From positions 310,001 to 374,000 of the forward strand of contig NZ_PPFE01000001.1 in the NCBI RefSeq assembly GCF_002917925.1: a stretch of 64,000 nt of DNA, read 5' to 3'. A program made the position numbers and the translations under genes. This document shows, one piece after another, positions 54,735 through 63,519 of this stretch. The notes under the pieces were generated by a model, which saw only the letters and a list, made by a program, of their open reading frames with translations, searched no databases and was not told where the DNA came from. How positions within the stretch are numbered: the first letter of the stretch is position 1; the number at the start of each line of letters is the position of its first letter. This DNA comes from Roseovarius confluentis. GTDB taxonomy: Bacteria > Pseudomonadota > Alphaproteobacteria > Rhodobacterales > Rhodobacteraceae.

Positions 54735-54977
54735 TACTTCATTTTTGGTTCACATTTGGACCTCTCCCAGAGGTGAGATCAGCGCAGACTTGCGCCGGAT
54801 TTTCACTTTTAGCTATTTTTACCTTCACAGACGCAGTTTTTTGCGCAACATTTAATCAAAACAAAAAACATAACAGGACGCCGGCCATTTTTCGGTACAG
54901 TTTTGGTTCGCCATTGCGCGCCAGCACTACCAGGCCCGGACGGACACGGAAAACCAACAGTGGAGGACACACCCAAA

Positions 54978-56348
54978 ATGGATCTCGCAGCCATTCAGGC
55001 CGACCAGGTCACACTCAATTCCCTGGTCCAGAACCTCGTCTATCTTTCCGGCACGGTCGGCGCGATCACCGTCGTCGTCGGCCTTCTGATGATCGACGCC
55101 GGCACGACACGGCGCAAAAGCCTGTTCAACTCGACCATCGAAAAGGTCATGGGCTTCTTTCTCGGTTTCACCACCTACTTTGCCATCGGCTTCGGCTTCT
55201 GGGCGGCGCAGTATTACATCATGGAAGGCGCCACGATGGGCGACAGCTTGCGCGACTGGTGGCTCTTCGGCGGGATGCTGAATGCCAACGCCTCGACCAC
55301 CGATCCGGCCACGTTCCCGGGGCTGAACACCTTCCAGATCTTCGTGTTCTTCCTCGCGGTCTTTGCCGGGATCGTGAACATCCTCTTCCACTTCGCCGTG
55401 TCCGAACGGATCAAGGCTTCGGCCTATTACGAGCTCTGCGTCGTGGCCGCCGTGGCCTCGTCCATCCTCAGCTTCTATACCTGGGGCTCGGTCGGCCCGC
55501 TGACCAATGCAGGCTTCCACGACTTCTTCGGCGTGGGCTTCGTCTATCTCTTCCCCACCGGCATGGCGCTGGCGCTGGTTCCCATGCTGGGCCAGCGCCC
55601 CGGCATGTTCAATCCGCACCCCATGGTCTCGGGCTACCACGCGCCCAGCATCGGGCTGGCGGCCGTGGGCCTGCTGACCATCTTCGCGGGCCTGCCCATG
55701 GTCATCGTCTCCTGCCTCTTCTTCTTCGACCCCGAGGCGCTGGCGGTCAGCGTCACCATGGCCGACACCAGCGTCGGCCTCGCGGTGAACAACTACGCCA
55801 TGGCCTGGGCCGGTGGCGCGGTGACAGGCGGCATCATCGCCTATGCAACGCGCAAATACGCCTACCTGCTGCTGGGGCCGCTGGCGGGCTACGTGGCGGG
55901 CGCCTGCGGCTTCGATGTCTACCAGCCGGGGCAGATGTTCCTGGTGGCCCTCGGCGCGCCGGTCATCGCCTACATCGTCTATGAATTCACGCTGAAGCGC
56001 GAGTTCGACGAGCACAAGCTGCTGCCGCTCTTCCTCGGCGCGGGCAGCTACGGCCTGATCATGGTCGGCATCCTCGAGGCCGGCACCCCGCGCGGCGGCT
56101 ACTTCGGGTTCGAGGAAGGCGAGTATGCCTTCCAGCACGGCCAGATCGGCCTGACCATGCAGCTCATCGGCATCGTGGTCTGCCTCGGCGCGGGTCTTGT
56201 GACCGGCCTCGTGACGGCGCTGATCCTCAAGGTCACGATCGGCCTGCGCAACACCGACGACGAAATGGCCGCCGGTCTCGACGGCCTGCGCTGGGGGCTG
56301 GAGCCCGACGTGCCCACGCGCGAGGACACGCCCATCGCCAAGGGCTGA
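54978..56348 (+). CDS. divergent Amt/Rh-family transporter lacking the twin pore histidines
   Basis: The 456-residue polytopic protein aligns to AmtB: VGLLMIDAGTTRRKSLFNS, FAVSERIKASAYYELCV, the Asp182 of HDFFGVGFVY (AmtB Asp160), and the C-terminal TIGLRNTDDEMAAGLDGL block. The pore histidines are missing: the AmtB His168 position is Tyr190 and the His318 position is Phe352. The gate Phe107 matches Phe125. ATG 54978 follows GGAGG at 11 bases; a GTG six codons up is possible. No glnK gene follows. The substrate may not be ammonium. Confidence 0.8.
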   Translation: MDLAAIQADQVTLNSLVQNLVYLSGTVGAITVVVGLLMIDAGTTRRKSLFNSTIEKVMGFFLGFTTYFAIGFGFWAAQYYIMEGATMGDSLRDWWLFGGMLNANASTTDPATFPGLNTFQIFVFFLAVFAGIVNILFHFAVSERIKASAYYELCVVAAVASSILSFYTWGSVGPLTNAGFHDFFGVGFVYLFPTGMALALVPMLGQRPGMFNPHPMVSGYHAPSIGLAAVGLLTIFAGLPMVIVSCLFFFDPEALAVSVTMADTSVGLAVNNYAMAWAGGAVTGGIIAYATRKYAYLLLGPLAGYVAGACGFDVYQPGQMFLVALGAPVIAYIVYEFTLKREFDEHKLLPLFLGAGSYGLIMVGILEAGTPRGGYFGFEEGEYAFQHGQIGLTMQLIGIVVCLGAGLVTGLVTALILKVTIGLRNTDDEMAAGLDGLRWGLEPDVPTREDTPIAKG

Positions 56349-56624
56349 CGTCTGGTATCACTCACGGGGTCGCGGCGGCGGGGTCCCTCCCGTCGCCGCG
56401 ATGCGTTTCCGTCTCCCGTCCCGGGAGCTCGCAGGGTGGGTGAAAACCCACCTGCGCACCGGTTAACAATCCGTCACAACCGGCCGCCGCGTTAAACCGT
56501 AAATTCGCGTAAATCCGCACCGTCGCGATACCACCCGGATACCGACGCAATACCGACGTGCCGTTTCGGGCCGAATCGCATTGGTTAACGCGCCCGGATC
56601 TGCGCCCTGCGCTTCAACGCCCGC
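56349..56624. other. 276-bp gene-free stretch
   Basis: No ORF is supported. It holds the second REP-like hairpin (56431-56455) and another GC-rich dyad near 56365-56395 that may end the Amt-family transcript. The stretch lies past the converging stops of the transporter and sulfotransferase genes. Confidence 0.5.
56431..56455. repeat. REP-like hairpin, copy 2 (GAAA loop)
   Basis: GCAGG-G-TGGGT pairs with ACCCA-CCTGC around a GAAA tetraloop, with a single bulged G. It shares its core with copy 1 at 53696-53720; the two flank the agmatinase-family/Amt pair. Confidence 0.75.
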
Positions 56625-57503
56625 TTAATCTTTCAGCCGGGCAAGCACGTCCTCATAGCCCTCAAGCCCATGCGCCGCACCCATCGTTTCGCGCCACTTC
56701 CGGGCGTAAGCCTCGCGCATCGCATCGCTGATCTGCGCGCGGCCCGCCCCGGCCTGCCCGCCGGCCACCTTGCTGGCCTCACCGCCCGGAGGCAAGCCAC
56801 AGGCCGCGTCGCGCGCCTGCCGCACAAGGTGATCGTCGAACTGCCGTCCATGCGCCTTCATGAAATCCAGCGTCGCCTGTGCCTGCGCGACGGCGCGTGT
56901 CCACTCATCGGAAACCTCCATGAAATCCGCGACTTGCGCGACACTCTTCGCCAAGTCCCGCTTCATGTGTTCATACGCTATCAGCAGCACATCATCCCGC
57001 CCGCGCACAGCCCACCAGGAGGATGCGTGGCTCCAGTAATCCTCTCGGCCCATCCGATCCAGGTAATACTCCGCGAAATCCTCCAGCGAAATCGCCCCGC
57101 GCTCGAACATCCAGCCGTCGAAAAAACGGTAAAGCGACACCATCGCATCCACCGGGTCACGCAGCACCACGATGTACCGCCCGCCTTCGGGAATCACCCC
57201 CCATGGCAGGTGGCTCTTGAAGAGCTTCGGACGGTAGGGTTGCGGGTCGTTAACGTTCCGCCCTATATCGTGGGCCAGTTCCAGCCACGGCACGACGTCG
57301 GTAATTTCGTCAAACGCCATGTCCCCGCCCGACCGCAGCCCATGCGCGACCTGGCTGACCCATGTGGTGCCGCACTTGCTGTAGGGCGAAATGAAGATAT
57401 CGGTGAGATCGGGGCGATAGGCCAGCCCCGTCTCGACGCCATGCTCCGTGGCGAACCGCGCCAGCGCCGCGTTCATCTGCGCCAGGGTCTCAGGACGCTT
57501 CAT
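56625..57503 (-). CDS. sulfotransferase domain protein
   Basis: The 292-residue protein has the 5'-phosphosulfate loop at about 39-50 ([17 protein letters not shown]) and the 3'-phosphate motif [19 protein letters not shown], as in cytosolic-type sulfotransferases that use PAPS. A glycine-rich insert lies near residue 240. The start ATG 57503 overlaps the end of yidD by 14 bp. The acceptor is unknown. In many relatives yidC stands at this place. Confidence 0.88.
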   Translation of the reverse strand: MKRPETLAQMNAALARFATEHGVETGLAYRPDLTDIFISPYSKCGTTWVSQVAHGLRSGGDMAFDEITDVVPWLELAHDIGRNVNDPQPYRPKLFKSHLPWGVIPEGGRYIVVLRDPVDAMVSLYRFFDGWMFERGAISLEDFAEYYLDRMGREDYWSHASSWWAVRGRDDVLLIAYEHMKRDLAKSVAQVADFMEVSDEWTRAVAQAQATLDFMKAHGRQFDDHLVRQARDAACGLPPGGEASKVAGGQAGAGRAQISDAMREAYARKWRETMGAAHGLEGYEDVLARLKD

Positions 57504-57738
57504 CGCGCGCGCCCTCACCGCCCGGCACCGGGTCATACCCACAGCCGCCCCAGGGGTTGCACCGTGCGATCCGACGCGCGGCCAGCCACCCGCCCTTGAG
57601 GCCCCCGTGGGTGCGCAAAGCGTCCAAGGCGTACTGGCTGCATGTCGGCTGATACCGGCAATTGAACCCCACCCAGGGGCTGAAGATTAGCCGGTACGCC
57701 TTGACCGGCAGGGCCAGCATGTGGGCCAGCGGACTCAC
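57490..57738 (-). CDS. yidD: membrane protein insertion efficiency factor YidD
   Basis: The 82-residue protein has the YidD signature: [20 protein letters not shown], then [19 protein letters not shown] with three conserved cysteines. GTG 57738 overlaps the rnpA stop (GTGA); the ATG seven codons in (residue 7) is the alternative. YidD supports membrane insertion together with YidC. Confidence 0.94.
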   Translation of the reverse strand: MSPLAHMLALPVKAYRLIFSPWVGFNCRYQPTCSQYALDALRTHGGLKGGWLAARRIARCNPWGGCGYDPVPGGEGARDEAS

Positions 57739-58127
57739 CTGTGCACCGCGGCCAGCGCCTTGCGCAGATCCTCGCACAGCCCGTGGAAATCGCGCTCCAC
57801 CGTTCCCCCGGCGCGCCCGATCAGCACATAGTCATGTCCGGGTTTTCCTTGGCTTGTCAAAACCTTGCGGGCCACTTCGCGCAACCGCCGCTTGGCCCGG
57901 TTCCGGGTGACGGCATTGCCCACCTTCTTGGAACAGGTGTAGCCCACCCGGATCGCCATGCTGTCATCGCGCCGGTCCCGGGCCTGCAGCACAAGGCCGC
58001 GCGCCGCCTGCCTGCGGCCCTTTGCGGCAGCCAGGAAATCGGGGCGTTTCTTGAGAACCTCCAGACGAACGGAAACCGCCGGGGGCGTTTTCCCCGTGTC
58101 ATTCACGAGGGCCTCCGGCGGTGTCAT
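57735..58127 (-). CDS. rnpA: ribonuclease P protein component
   Basis: The 130-residue basic protein contains the RNR motif in [19 protein letters not shown]. It helps the RNA subunit cut the 5' leader of tRNAs. It lies 24 bp after rpmH and overlaps yidD by 4 bp. Confidence 0.96.
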   Translation of the reverse strand: MTPPEALVNDTGKTPPAVSVRLEVLKKRPDFLAAAKGRRQAARGLVLQARDRRDDSMAIRVGYTCSKKVGNAVTRNRAKRRLREVARKVLTSQGKPGHDYVLIGRAGGTVERDFHGLCEDLRKALAAVHR

Positions 58128-58151
58128 GTCCGTACAGTTCCTGGCTGGCGC

Positions 58152-58286
58152 TTACGCGCTCAGCGACTTGCGGCCACGCGCACGACGCGCGTTCAGGATC
58201 TTGCGGCCGGCCTTGGTGGCCATGCGCGCGCGGAAACCGTGGCGCCGCTTGCGGACCAGGTTCGAAGGTTGATACGTGCGTTTCAT
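58152..58286 (-). CDS. rpmH: 50S ribosomal protein L34
   Basis: The 44-residue basic protein [20 protein letters not shown] ... KSLSA is an unmistakable L34. It opens the rpmH-rnpA-yidD operon and has a consensus-like promoter 70 bp upstream. Confidence 0.98.
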
Positions 58287-58355
58287 CGCTCGGCTCTCCG
58301 GTGTTCTTGGCCTCGCTCAGGAATCGCGAAAGCCGGAATTCGTATTGAAGCCCGG

Positions 58356-58384
58356 TCTATAGGGGCGCCCGAGCCCCAAGTCAA
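58356..58384 (-). promoter_or_regulatory. sigma-70 type promoter of rpmH
   Basis: On the minus strand TTGACT (58384-58379) and TATAGA (58361-58356) are separated by exactly 17 bp, a near-consensus housekeeping promoter. The start would be near 58349, giving a leader of about 60 nt before rpmH. Confidence 0.75.
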
Positions 58385-58572
58385 ACATCCGATTGGCTTT
58401 TGCAACAAAAACCCTGCCCGGACGGTTGGCTTTGTTACAAACCGGGCCCGAACCCGACATAATGGCCCCAAAACCTTCACCCCGCTTCACCCCCGCGTGA
58501 AGCGTCTGGTGCGGGGCCTGACGATGGCGCATCTAGGAAGGACACGCAATCACACCGGACCCGGATCGCCAC

Positions 58573-59304
58573 ATGGACACTGCCGACGACACCAAGCGCC
58601 CCGCCTATATCCGCCACGCGCCCCTCGCCGTGATCCTGATCGCCGCCATCGTGGGATACTTTACGTTGGGCGACTACCTGACCTTCGACACTCTGGCCAA
58701 CAATCGCGAGGCTTTGCTGGCGTTCCGGGACGAAAACTACATCCTCCTGGCAGGCATCTTCGTGGCAGTCTACGTGGCCATTGTCGCCTTCTCGCTGCCG
58801 GGGGCGGCCGTGGCCTCGGTCACCGGTGGCTTTCTATTCGGCCTCTTTCTGGGCACCACGTTCAACGTCACGGCGGCCGTCATCGGGGCCTCGGCCATCT
58901 TCCTCGCCGCGCGCTGGGGCCTTGGGCGAACGCTCGCCGCCAAGATGGACGCCTCCGAGGGGACGCTCAAGAAGTTCAAGACCGGCCTGCATGAGCATGA
59001 AATCAATGTTCTTTTGCTGATGCGCCTCGTGCCCGTGGTGCCGTTTTTCGTGGCCAACCTGCTGCCCGCACTGGTCGGCGTGCGCTTCTTCAATTTCCTC
59101 TGGACCACCGCGATCGGTATCATCCCCGGTGCCATCGTGTTCACCTGGATCGGCGTCGGCCTGGGCGAGGTCTTTGATCGTGGCGAACGCCCGGACCTGT
59201 CCCTGCTGTGGGAGCCGCAGGTGATCGGCCCCATCCTCGGGCTTTGCGTGCTGGCCGCGCTACCTATCCTCATCAAGACCGTGCGCGGCAAGAAGGACAT
59301 CTGA
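58573..59304 (+). CDS. TVP38/TMEM64 (VTT/DedA-type) membrane protein
   Basis: The 243-residue protein has five or six hydrophobic segments and the VTT core: LPGAAVASVTGGFLFGLFLG, GASAIFLAARWGLG and RLVPVVPFFVANLLPALVGV. VTT proteins may flip lipids or help export solutes. The next gene, a disulfide reductase, starts 3 bp after the stop, so the two are co-expressed. In this class the pair recurs in many proteobacteria, often near metal genes. Confidence 0.88.
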   Translation: MDTADDTKRPAYIRHAPLAVILIAAIVGYFTLGDYLTFDTLANNREALLAFRDENYILLAGIFVAVYVAIVAFSLPGAAVASVTGGFLFGLFLGTTFNVTAAVIGASAIFLAARWGLGRTLAAKMDASEGTLKKFKTGLHEHEINVLLLMRLVPVVPFFVANLLPALVGVRFFNFLWTTAIGIIPGAIVFTWIGVGLGEVFDRGERPDLSLLWEPQVIGPILGLCVLAALPILIKTVRGKKDI

Positions 59305-59307
59305 GCC

Positions 59308-60726
59308 ATGGCCGATATCAAGACTGACATCCTCGTCATAGGGGCAGGTTCCGGTGGTCTCTCCGTGGCGTCCGGCGCCGTGCAGATGGGCGCTGACGTG
59401 GTCCTTCTCGAAGGGCACGAAATGGGCGGTGACTGCCTCAACTTCGGCTGCGTGCCCTCCAAGGCGCTCATCGCCTCGGCCAAGGCCGCCTACGGCCCGG
59501 CACACGCCGCCCCTTATGGCGTGGAGAATACCGCACCCATTGTGGACTACGCCGCCGCCAAGGACCACGTGCAGGACGTGATCGCAACCATCGCCCCGCA
59601 TGACAGCCAGGACCGGTTCGAGGGCCTTGGCGTCAAGGTTATCAGGGAATACGGCCAATTCATCTCGCCCACCGAGGTCAAGGCCGGGGACACGGTCATC
59701 CGCGCCCGCCGCATCGTCATCGCCACCGGTTCCTCGCCTTTCGTGCCGCCTATTCCAGGGCTGGACGGTGTCCCATACGAGACCAACGAGACGCTCTTTG
59801 ACCTGCGCGATAAGCCCGAGCACCTGCTGGTCATCGGCGGCGGCCCCATCGGCATGGAAATGGCGCAGGCGCATCTTCGGCTGGGCTGCAAGGTCACGGT
59901 GATCGAAGGCGACAAGGCGCTAGGCAAGGACGATCCCGAAGCCGCCGCCGTTGTGTTGGACCACCTGAGCGCGGAGGGACTGGAGATAATCGAGGGCGCC
60001 ACTGCGGCGCAAGTGCGCGGGACCCAAGGGGCGATCGAGGTCGAAACCAAGGACGGGCAAGTTTTCAAGGGCTCGCATTTGCTGATGGCCGTGGGCCGCA
60101 AGCCGAATATCGACAGCCTGAACCTCGATGCGGCGGGCATCGAGACCACGAAGGCGGGCATCAAGGTCGATGCGAAGCTGAAGACCACCAATTCAAAGGT
60201 TTATGCCATCGGCGACGTCGCCGGCGGCCTGCAATTCACCCATGTCGCGGGATATCACGCAGGTATCGTCATCCGCTCTGCCGTGCTGGGCCTGCCTGCC
60301 AAGGCAAGTACCGCGCATCTGCCCTGGACCACCTATACCGACCCGGAACTGGCGCAGGTCGGCCTGACCGAGGCGCAGGCGCGCAAGGAACATGGCTCGA
60401 AGCTGGAGGTCGTCCGGGCCGAGTATGACAGCAACGACCGGGCCATCGCCACACGTAAAACCACGGGCTTCGTCAAGGTCATGGTCGTGGGCGGCCGCCC
60501 CGTCGGCGCGACCATCGTCGGTGCGCAAGCGGGCGAGTTGATCCATACATGGGCTTTGGCCCTCGCCAACAACTTGAAAATGAAGCATATCAGCGCCATG
60601 GTTGCGCCTTATCCCACGTTGGGAGAAATCAACAAGCGTGCGGCGGGGGCCTATTTCACGCCGCGGCTGTTCGAAAGCGATGGCGTCAAGCGGGTCGTGC
60701 GGCTGGTCCAGCGCTGGCTGCCCTAG
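59308..60726 (+). CDS. FAD-dependent pyridine nucleotide-disulfide oxidoreductase, MerA-like
   Basis: The 472-residue protein has the FAD loop VIGAGSGGLSVASG, the redox pair CLNFGC in GGDCLNFGCVPSKALI, the second dinucleotide fold LVIGGGPIGMEMAQAH and the dimerisation domain (about 345-472). It resembles the catalytic core of mercuric reductase but lacks its C-terminal Cys pair and the N-terminal heavy-metal domain. The natural substrate is unknown. The VTT gene is 3 bp upstream. Confidence 0.9.
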   Translation: MADIKTDILVIGAGSGGLSVASGAVQMGADVVLLEGHEMGGDCLNFGCVPSKALIASAKAAYGPAHAAPYGVENTAPIVDYAAAKDHVQDVIATIAPHDSQDRFEGLGVKVIREYGQFISPTEVKAGDTVIRARRIVIATGSSPFVPPIPGLDGVPYETNETLFDLRDKPEHLLVIGGGPIGMEMAQAHLRLGCKVTVIEGDKALGKDDPEAAAVVLDHLSAEGLEIIEGATAAQVRGTQGAIEVETKDGQVFKGSHLLMAVGRKPNIDSLNLDAAGIETTKAGIKVDAKLKTTNSKVYAIGDVAGGLQFTHVAGYHAGIVIRSAVLGLPAKASTAHLPWTTYTDPELAQVGLTEAQARKEHGSKLEVVRAEYDSNDRAIATRKTTGFVKVMVVGGRPVGATIVGAQAGELIHTWALALANNLKMKHISAMVAPYPTLGEINKRAAGAYFTPRLFESDGVKRVVRLVQRWLP

Positions 60727-60750
60727 GAAACAAGACGACGGAACGGGAAG

Positions 60751-62145
60751 ATGGGGTTTCTGAAATCACTCTCGGGACGGTTCCTGATCCTGACCGTCCT
60801 CTTCGTGATGCTGGCCGAGGTTCTGATTTTCGTGCCCTCCATCGCCCGCTACCGCGAGGATTTCCTGATGGACCGACTGGAGCGGGCGCAGATTGCCTCG
60901 CTCGCGCTCTTGGCCAACGATGAAATCTCGAACGAGTTGCAGGAAGAGCTGTTGCAGAACGCGGGGGTCTTCAACGTGGTTCTGCGCCGCGACGAGGCGC
61001 GCCAGCTGATGCTGTCGGCGCCCATGCCCTCACCCATTGTCGATACGTTCGATCTGCGTGACGCGCCGCCGTTGGAACTGATCGGGGACGCGATGACACG
61101 CCTTGTGCGGACCGAGCCCGAGATGATCCGCGTCATCGGCGACCCGTCACAGATGGGCGGACTGCTGATCGAGGTCACGCTGCTGACAGACGACCTGCGC
61201 GCCGCGATGGTCGACTACGGCCTGCGTATCCTGCTGCTGTCGGCGATGATCTCGGTTGTGACCGCCGCCCTGCTTTATTTTGCCGTGCGTGGCTTTCTCG
61301 TGCGGCCCATTGCCAGCGTGGCGCGCAACATGACCCGCTATGCCGAGGCCCCCGAGGATGCCAACCGCGTGATCACCCCCCGATCCACCACCACCGAGAT
61401 CCGGCAGGCCGAGGAGGCGTTGCTGTCGTTGCAGACGCAGCTCACCTCGTCCCTGCGGCAGCGCGAGCGGCTGGCCCAGCTGGGCGGCGCGGTGGCCAAG
61501 GTCAGCCATGACCTGCGCAATATTCTGACCTCGGCGCAGCTGTTCACCGACCGGATCGAGATGAGCGAGGACCCGGCGGTCAAGCGCATGGCACCCAAGC
61601 TGGTCAATTCCATCGCCCGCGCGGTGCACCTGTGCGAATCGACCCTGGCCTATGGCAAGGCCGAGGAGCAACCGCCGACCCTGGGCCGGTTCGCACTGAT
61701 CGACGTCGTCTCTGACGTGATCGAAAGCGAGCGCCTTGCCGTGGGTGACGCCGATGTCAGCTTTGCCGAAGACGTGCCCACGGGGCTTGTCCTGCGCGCC
61801 GATCACGAACAGCTTTACCGCGTGATCGCCAACCTCGTGCGCAATGCCCGTCAGGCCATCGTCAATAGCGGCAAGCCCGGAGAGATCGCTATTTCCGGGC
61901 AGGAAACCAGTGAGGCGTGGCTCATTCGTGTCTCCGACACCGGGCCGGGCCTTCCACCCAAGGCGCGCGACCACCTTTTCCAGCCATTTCACGGCGGTGC
62001 AACGAAGGGCGGCACCGGCCTTGGCCTCTCGATTGCAGCAGAGCTGATCCGTGGCCATGGCGGCACGCTCGAACTTGAAAGCACGGATGAGACCGGCACG
62101 GTGTTCTGCGTCAGCCTGCCCCGTGGCGGGTTGAACGTGGACTGA
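60751..62145 (+). CDS. membrane sensor histidine kinase, orphan
   Basis: The 464-residue protein has two membrane helices (about 9-28 and 150-172), a HAMP linker (FLVRPIASVARNMTRYAEA), a phosphoacceptor box SHDLRNILTSAQLF and an ATPase domain with N box NLVRNARQAI, G1 DTGPGLP and G2 GGTGLGLSIAAEL. The periplasmic sensing part (about 30-148) is not of a known kind. No response regulator is adjacent, so its partner is elsewhere. It lies 25 bp after the disulfide reductase gene. Confidence 0.9.
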   Translation: MGFLKSLSGRFLILTVLFVMLAEVLIFVPSIARYREDFLMDRLERAQIASLALLANDEISNELQEELLQNAGVFNVVLRRDEARQLMLSAPMPSPIVDTFDLRDAPPLELIGDAMTRLVRTEPEMIRVIGDPSQMGGLLIEVTLLTDDLRAAMVDYGLRILLLSAMISVVTAALLYFAVRGFLVRPIASVARNMTRYAEAPEDANRVITPRSTTTEIRQAEEALLSLQTQLTSSLRQRERLAQLGGAVAKVSHDLRNILTSAQLFTDRIEMSEDPAVKRMAPKLVNSIARAVHLCESTLAYGKAEEQPPTLGRFALIDVVSDVIESERLAVGDADVSFAEDVPTGLVLRADHEQLYRVIANLVRNARQAIVNSGKPGEIAISGQETSEAWLIRVSDTGPGLPPKARDHLFQPFHGGATKGGTGLGLSIAAELIRGHGGTLELESTDETGTVFCVSLPRGGLNVD

Positions 62146-62219
62146 GGGAAATTCCTCGGAAAATCCCGTACCACCCCCTTGCAATGGCCGGCGCATGGGT
62201 CTAGATGCTCGACCTCAAC

Positions 62220-62296
62220 GGACCGATAGCTCAGCTGGATAGAGTACCTGACTACGAATCAGGGGGTCGGGGGTTCGAATCCTCCTCGGTCCGCCA
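62220..62296 (+). tRNA. tRNA-Arg(ACG)
   Basis: A 77-nt cloverleaf is visible. The acceptor stem is GGACCGA with TCGGTCC, the anticodon stem CCTGA/TCAGG has the loop CTACGAA with anticodon ACG, the T arm is GGGGGTTCGAATCCTCC, and the 3' CCA is encoded. It reads CGN arginine codons. The 3' end is duplicated at 62911-62927. Confidence 0.97.
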
Positions 62297-62927
62297 CTTC
62301 TCCCTACAAGTGCATGTTCTTAAAGAGGTATTTTGCGCAGTACCTTCGCACCTGCCATAATGCGTGCCAACCGTAAAACGGCTTGATACATCGCGTGCGC
62401 AAGTTCACAGTCAGCTTCCCGCGATTCTTAAGTAGCTGCGACGGTATTACTTCAGAGAGGACATATACGTGGACAATAAGGAAAAAGAACTTTTTGCCAA
62501 AAGTGTCGGATTGATTGAGCGGCTATGCCATGAAACCGAACGCTTAAGTAAGGATGTACGTAGACTCTCTGGCCGGATTCAGCCTTTTGAAGGGGAAAAA
62601 GAACCGACCACATTTTCTTACCATCGGAAGCCCAAGACTTTCCGAGAAGTAATTGATCTAATCGAAGAAACGCGCGGGCAAGTTCAGAATTGTGAGTACG
62701 CGTTGAACAAGGTTTCCGCCCAGATTGAGCAAATCGTTTCCGATGGCTGGTCGAGAGAGGAGCTAAAGCCTTTTCTTCGAGACACATAAGCTGCTGATAG
62801 ACCAGCGCCGCGATCTTTGGGCGGCGATGCGCGCCGAGGGCATGTCATACCGCCAGATCGCAGAAGCCGATGGTGAGGTGAGCCCGCAGACGGTGCTGCT
62901 TTCTGCTGTTCCTCAGTCCGCCACTTC
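62284..62927. mobile_element. small integration scar at tRNA-Arg (att-like direct repeats)
   Basis: The 17 bp CCTCGGTCCGCCACTTC at the end of the tRNA (62284-62300) recurs with one change at 62911-62927 (CCTCAGTCCGCCACTTC). Between them are 0.6 kb with visibly lower GC, one unknown ORF and a piece of a DNA-binding frame. This is the pattern left when an element inserts at a tRNA and then mostly deletes. Confidence 0.65.
62469..62789 (+). CDS. hypothetical low-GC protein, 106 residues
   Basis: GTG 62469 has AGAGAGGA upstream. The product is charged and helical (MDNKEKELFAKSVGLIERLC, then IEETRGQVQNCEYALNKVSA), with likely coiled coil and no membrane helix. Its base composition and codon use differ from neighbours (many AAA, GAA, TTT codons), which suggests transfer. 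It lies inside the tRNA-linked scar. No family recognised. Confidence 0.6.
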   Translation: MDNKEKELFAKSVGLIERLCHETERLSKDVRRLSGRIQPFEGEKEPTTFSYHRKPKTFREVIDLIEETRGQVQNCEYALNKVSAQIEQIVSDGWSREELKPFLRDT

Positions 62928-62973
62928 CTCGAATTTCCGGAATTACAGACACCGCCTGGACGGTGGCCTTTGA
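62767..62973 (+). pseudogene. fragment of a helix-turn-helix recombinase or regulator
   Basis: An open frame without a start codon reads LLIDQRRDLWAAMRAEGMSY then RQIAEADGEVSPQTVLLSAV and stops at 62973. The segment resembles a resolvase- or transposase-type HTH (SYRQIAEADG...VSPQTV). It runs across the second att-like repeat. It probably is the remnant of an integration or regulatory gene of the lost element. Confidence 0.5.
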
Positions 62974-63059
62974 CACGCGCGGCTCACGTGGCGTTCTTCT
63001 CGACAATTGAACCGCGCGGCTTATCGTTGCGATAAACGCAGAACGCGGCGGGAGGCACC

Positions 63060-63518
63060 ATGCAATTGACGATCGACGGTACGGACCACGAGATCGAGGT
63101 CGAGGACGCGATGCCCCTTCTGTGGGTGCTGCGCGACGTGCTGGGCAAAACCGGCGTGAAGTACGGCTGCGGGATCGCGCAATGCGGGGCCTGCACGGTG
63201 CATATCGATGGCGAGGCGGTCCGATCCTGCCAGGTTGCCGCGGGCGACGTGTGGGGCCCGGTCACCACCATTCACGGGCTGGGCAACCCCGAGACACGCC
63301 ATGCCGTGCAGCAGGCGTGGATAGAAACGCAGGTGGCCCAATGCGGTTATTGCCAGTCGGGGCAGATCATGCAGGCTGCGGCGCTGCTCTCGGAAACGCC
63401 CGATCCTTCGGACGAGGATATCGACGACGCCATGTCGGGCAACCTGTGCCGCTGCGGAGCCTATCCGCGCATCCGTGCGGCCGTAAAGGTCGCCGCCGCC
63501 AAGCTGAAGGAGGCGTAA
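63060..63518 (+). CDS. iorA: 2Fe-2S subunit of a molybdenum hydroxylase (isoquinoline 1-oxidoreductase alpha-type)
   Basis: The 152-residue protein starts at ATG 63060 behind GGGAGG. The plant-type cluster site is [20 protein letters not shown] followed by Cys, and the second cluster site has [16 protein letters not shown] and [13 protein letters not shown]. It passes electrons from the molybdenum centre of the beta subunit, whose gene follows after 1 bp. The substrate class is aldehyde or N-heterocycle; the name follows the family and is tentative. Confidence 0.88.
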   Translation: MQLTIDGTDHEIEVEDAMPLLWVLRDVLGKTGVKYGCGIAQCGACTVHIDGEAVRSCQVAAGDVWGPVTTIHGLGNPETRHAVQQAWIETQVAQCGYCQSGQIMQAAALLSETPDPSDEDIDDAMSGNLCRCGAYPRIRAAVKVAAAKLKEA

Positions 63519-63519
63519 A

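Noticed and set aside
54900..54930. Sigma-54-like sequence TGGTTCGCCATTGC upstream of the Amt-family gene
   Set aside because: The spacing between the GG and GC elements is 9 instead of 10, and the match to TGGCAC is poor.
59308..60726. Mercuric reductase (merA) call
   Set aside because: It lacks the C-terminal cysteine pair and heavy-metal domain, and no merR/merT/merP genes are near; kept as a general disulfide reductase.
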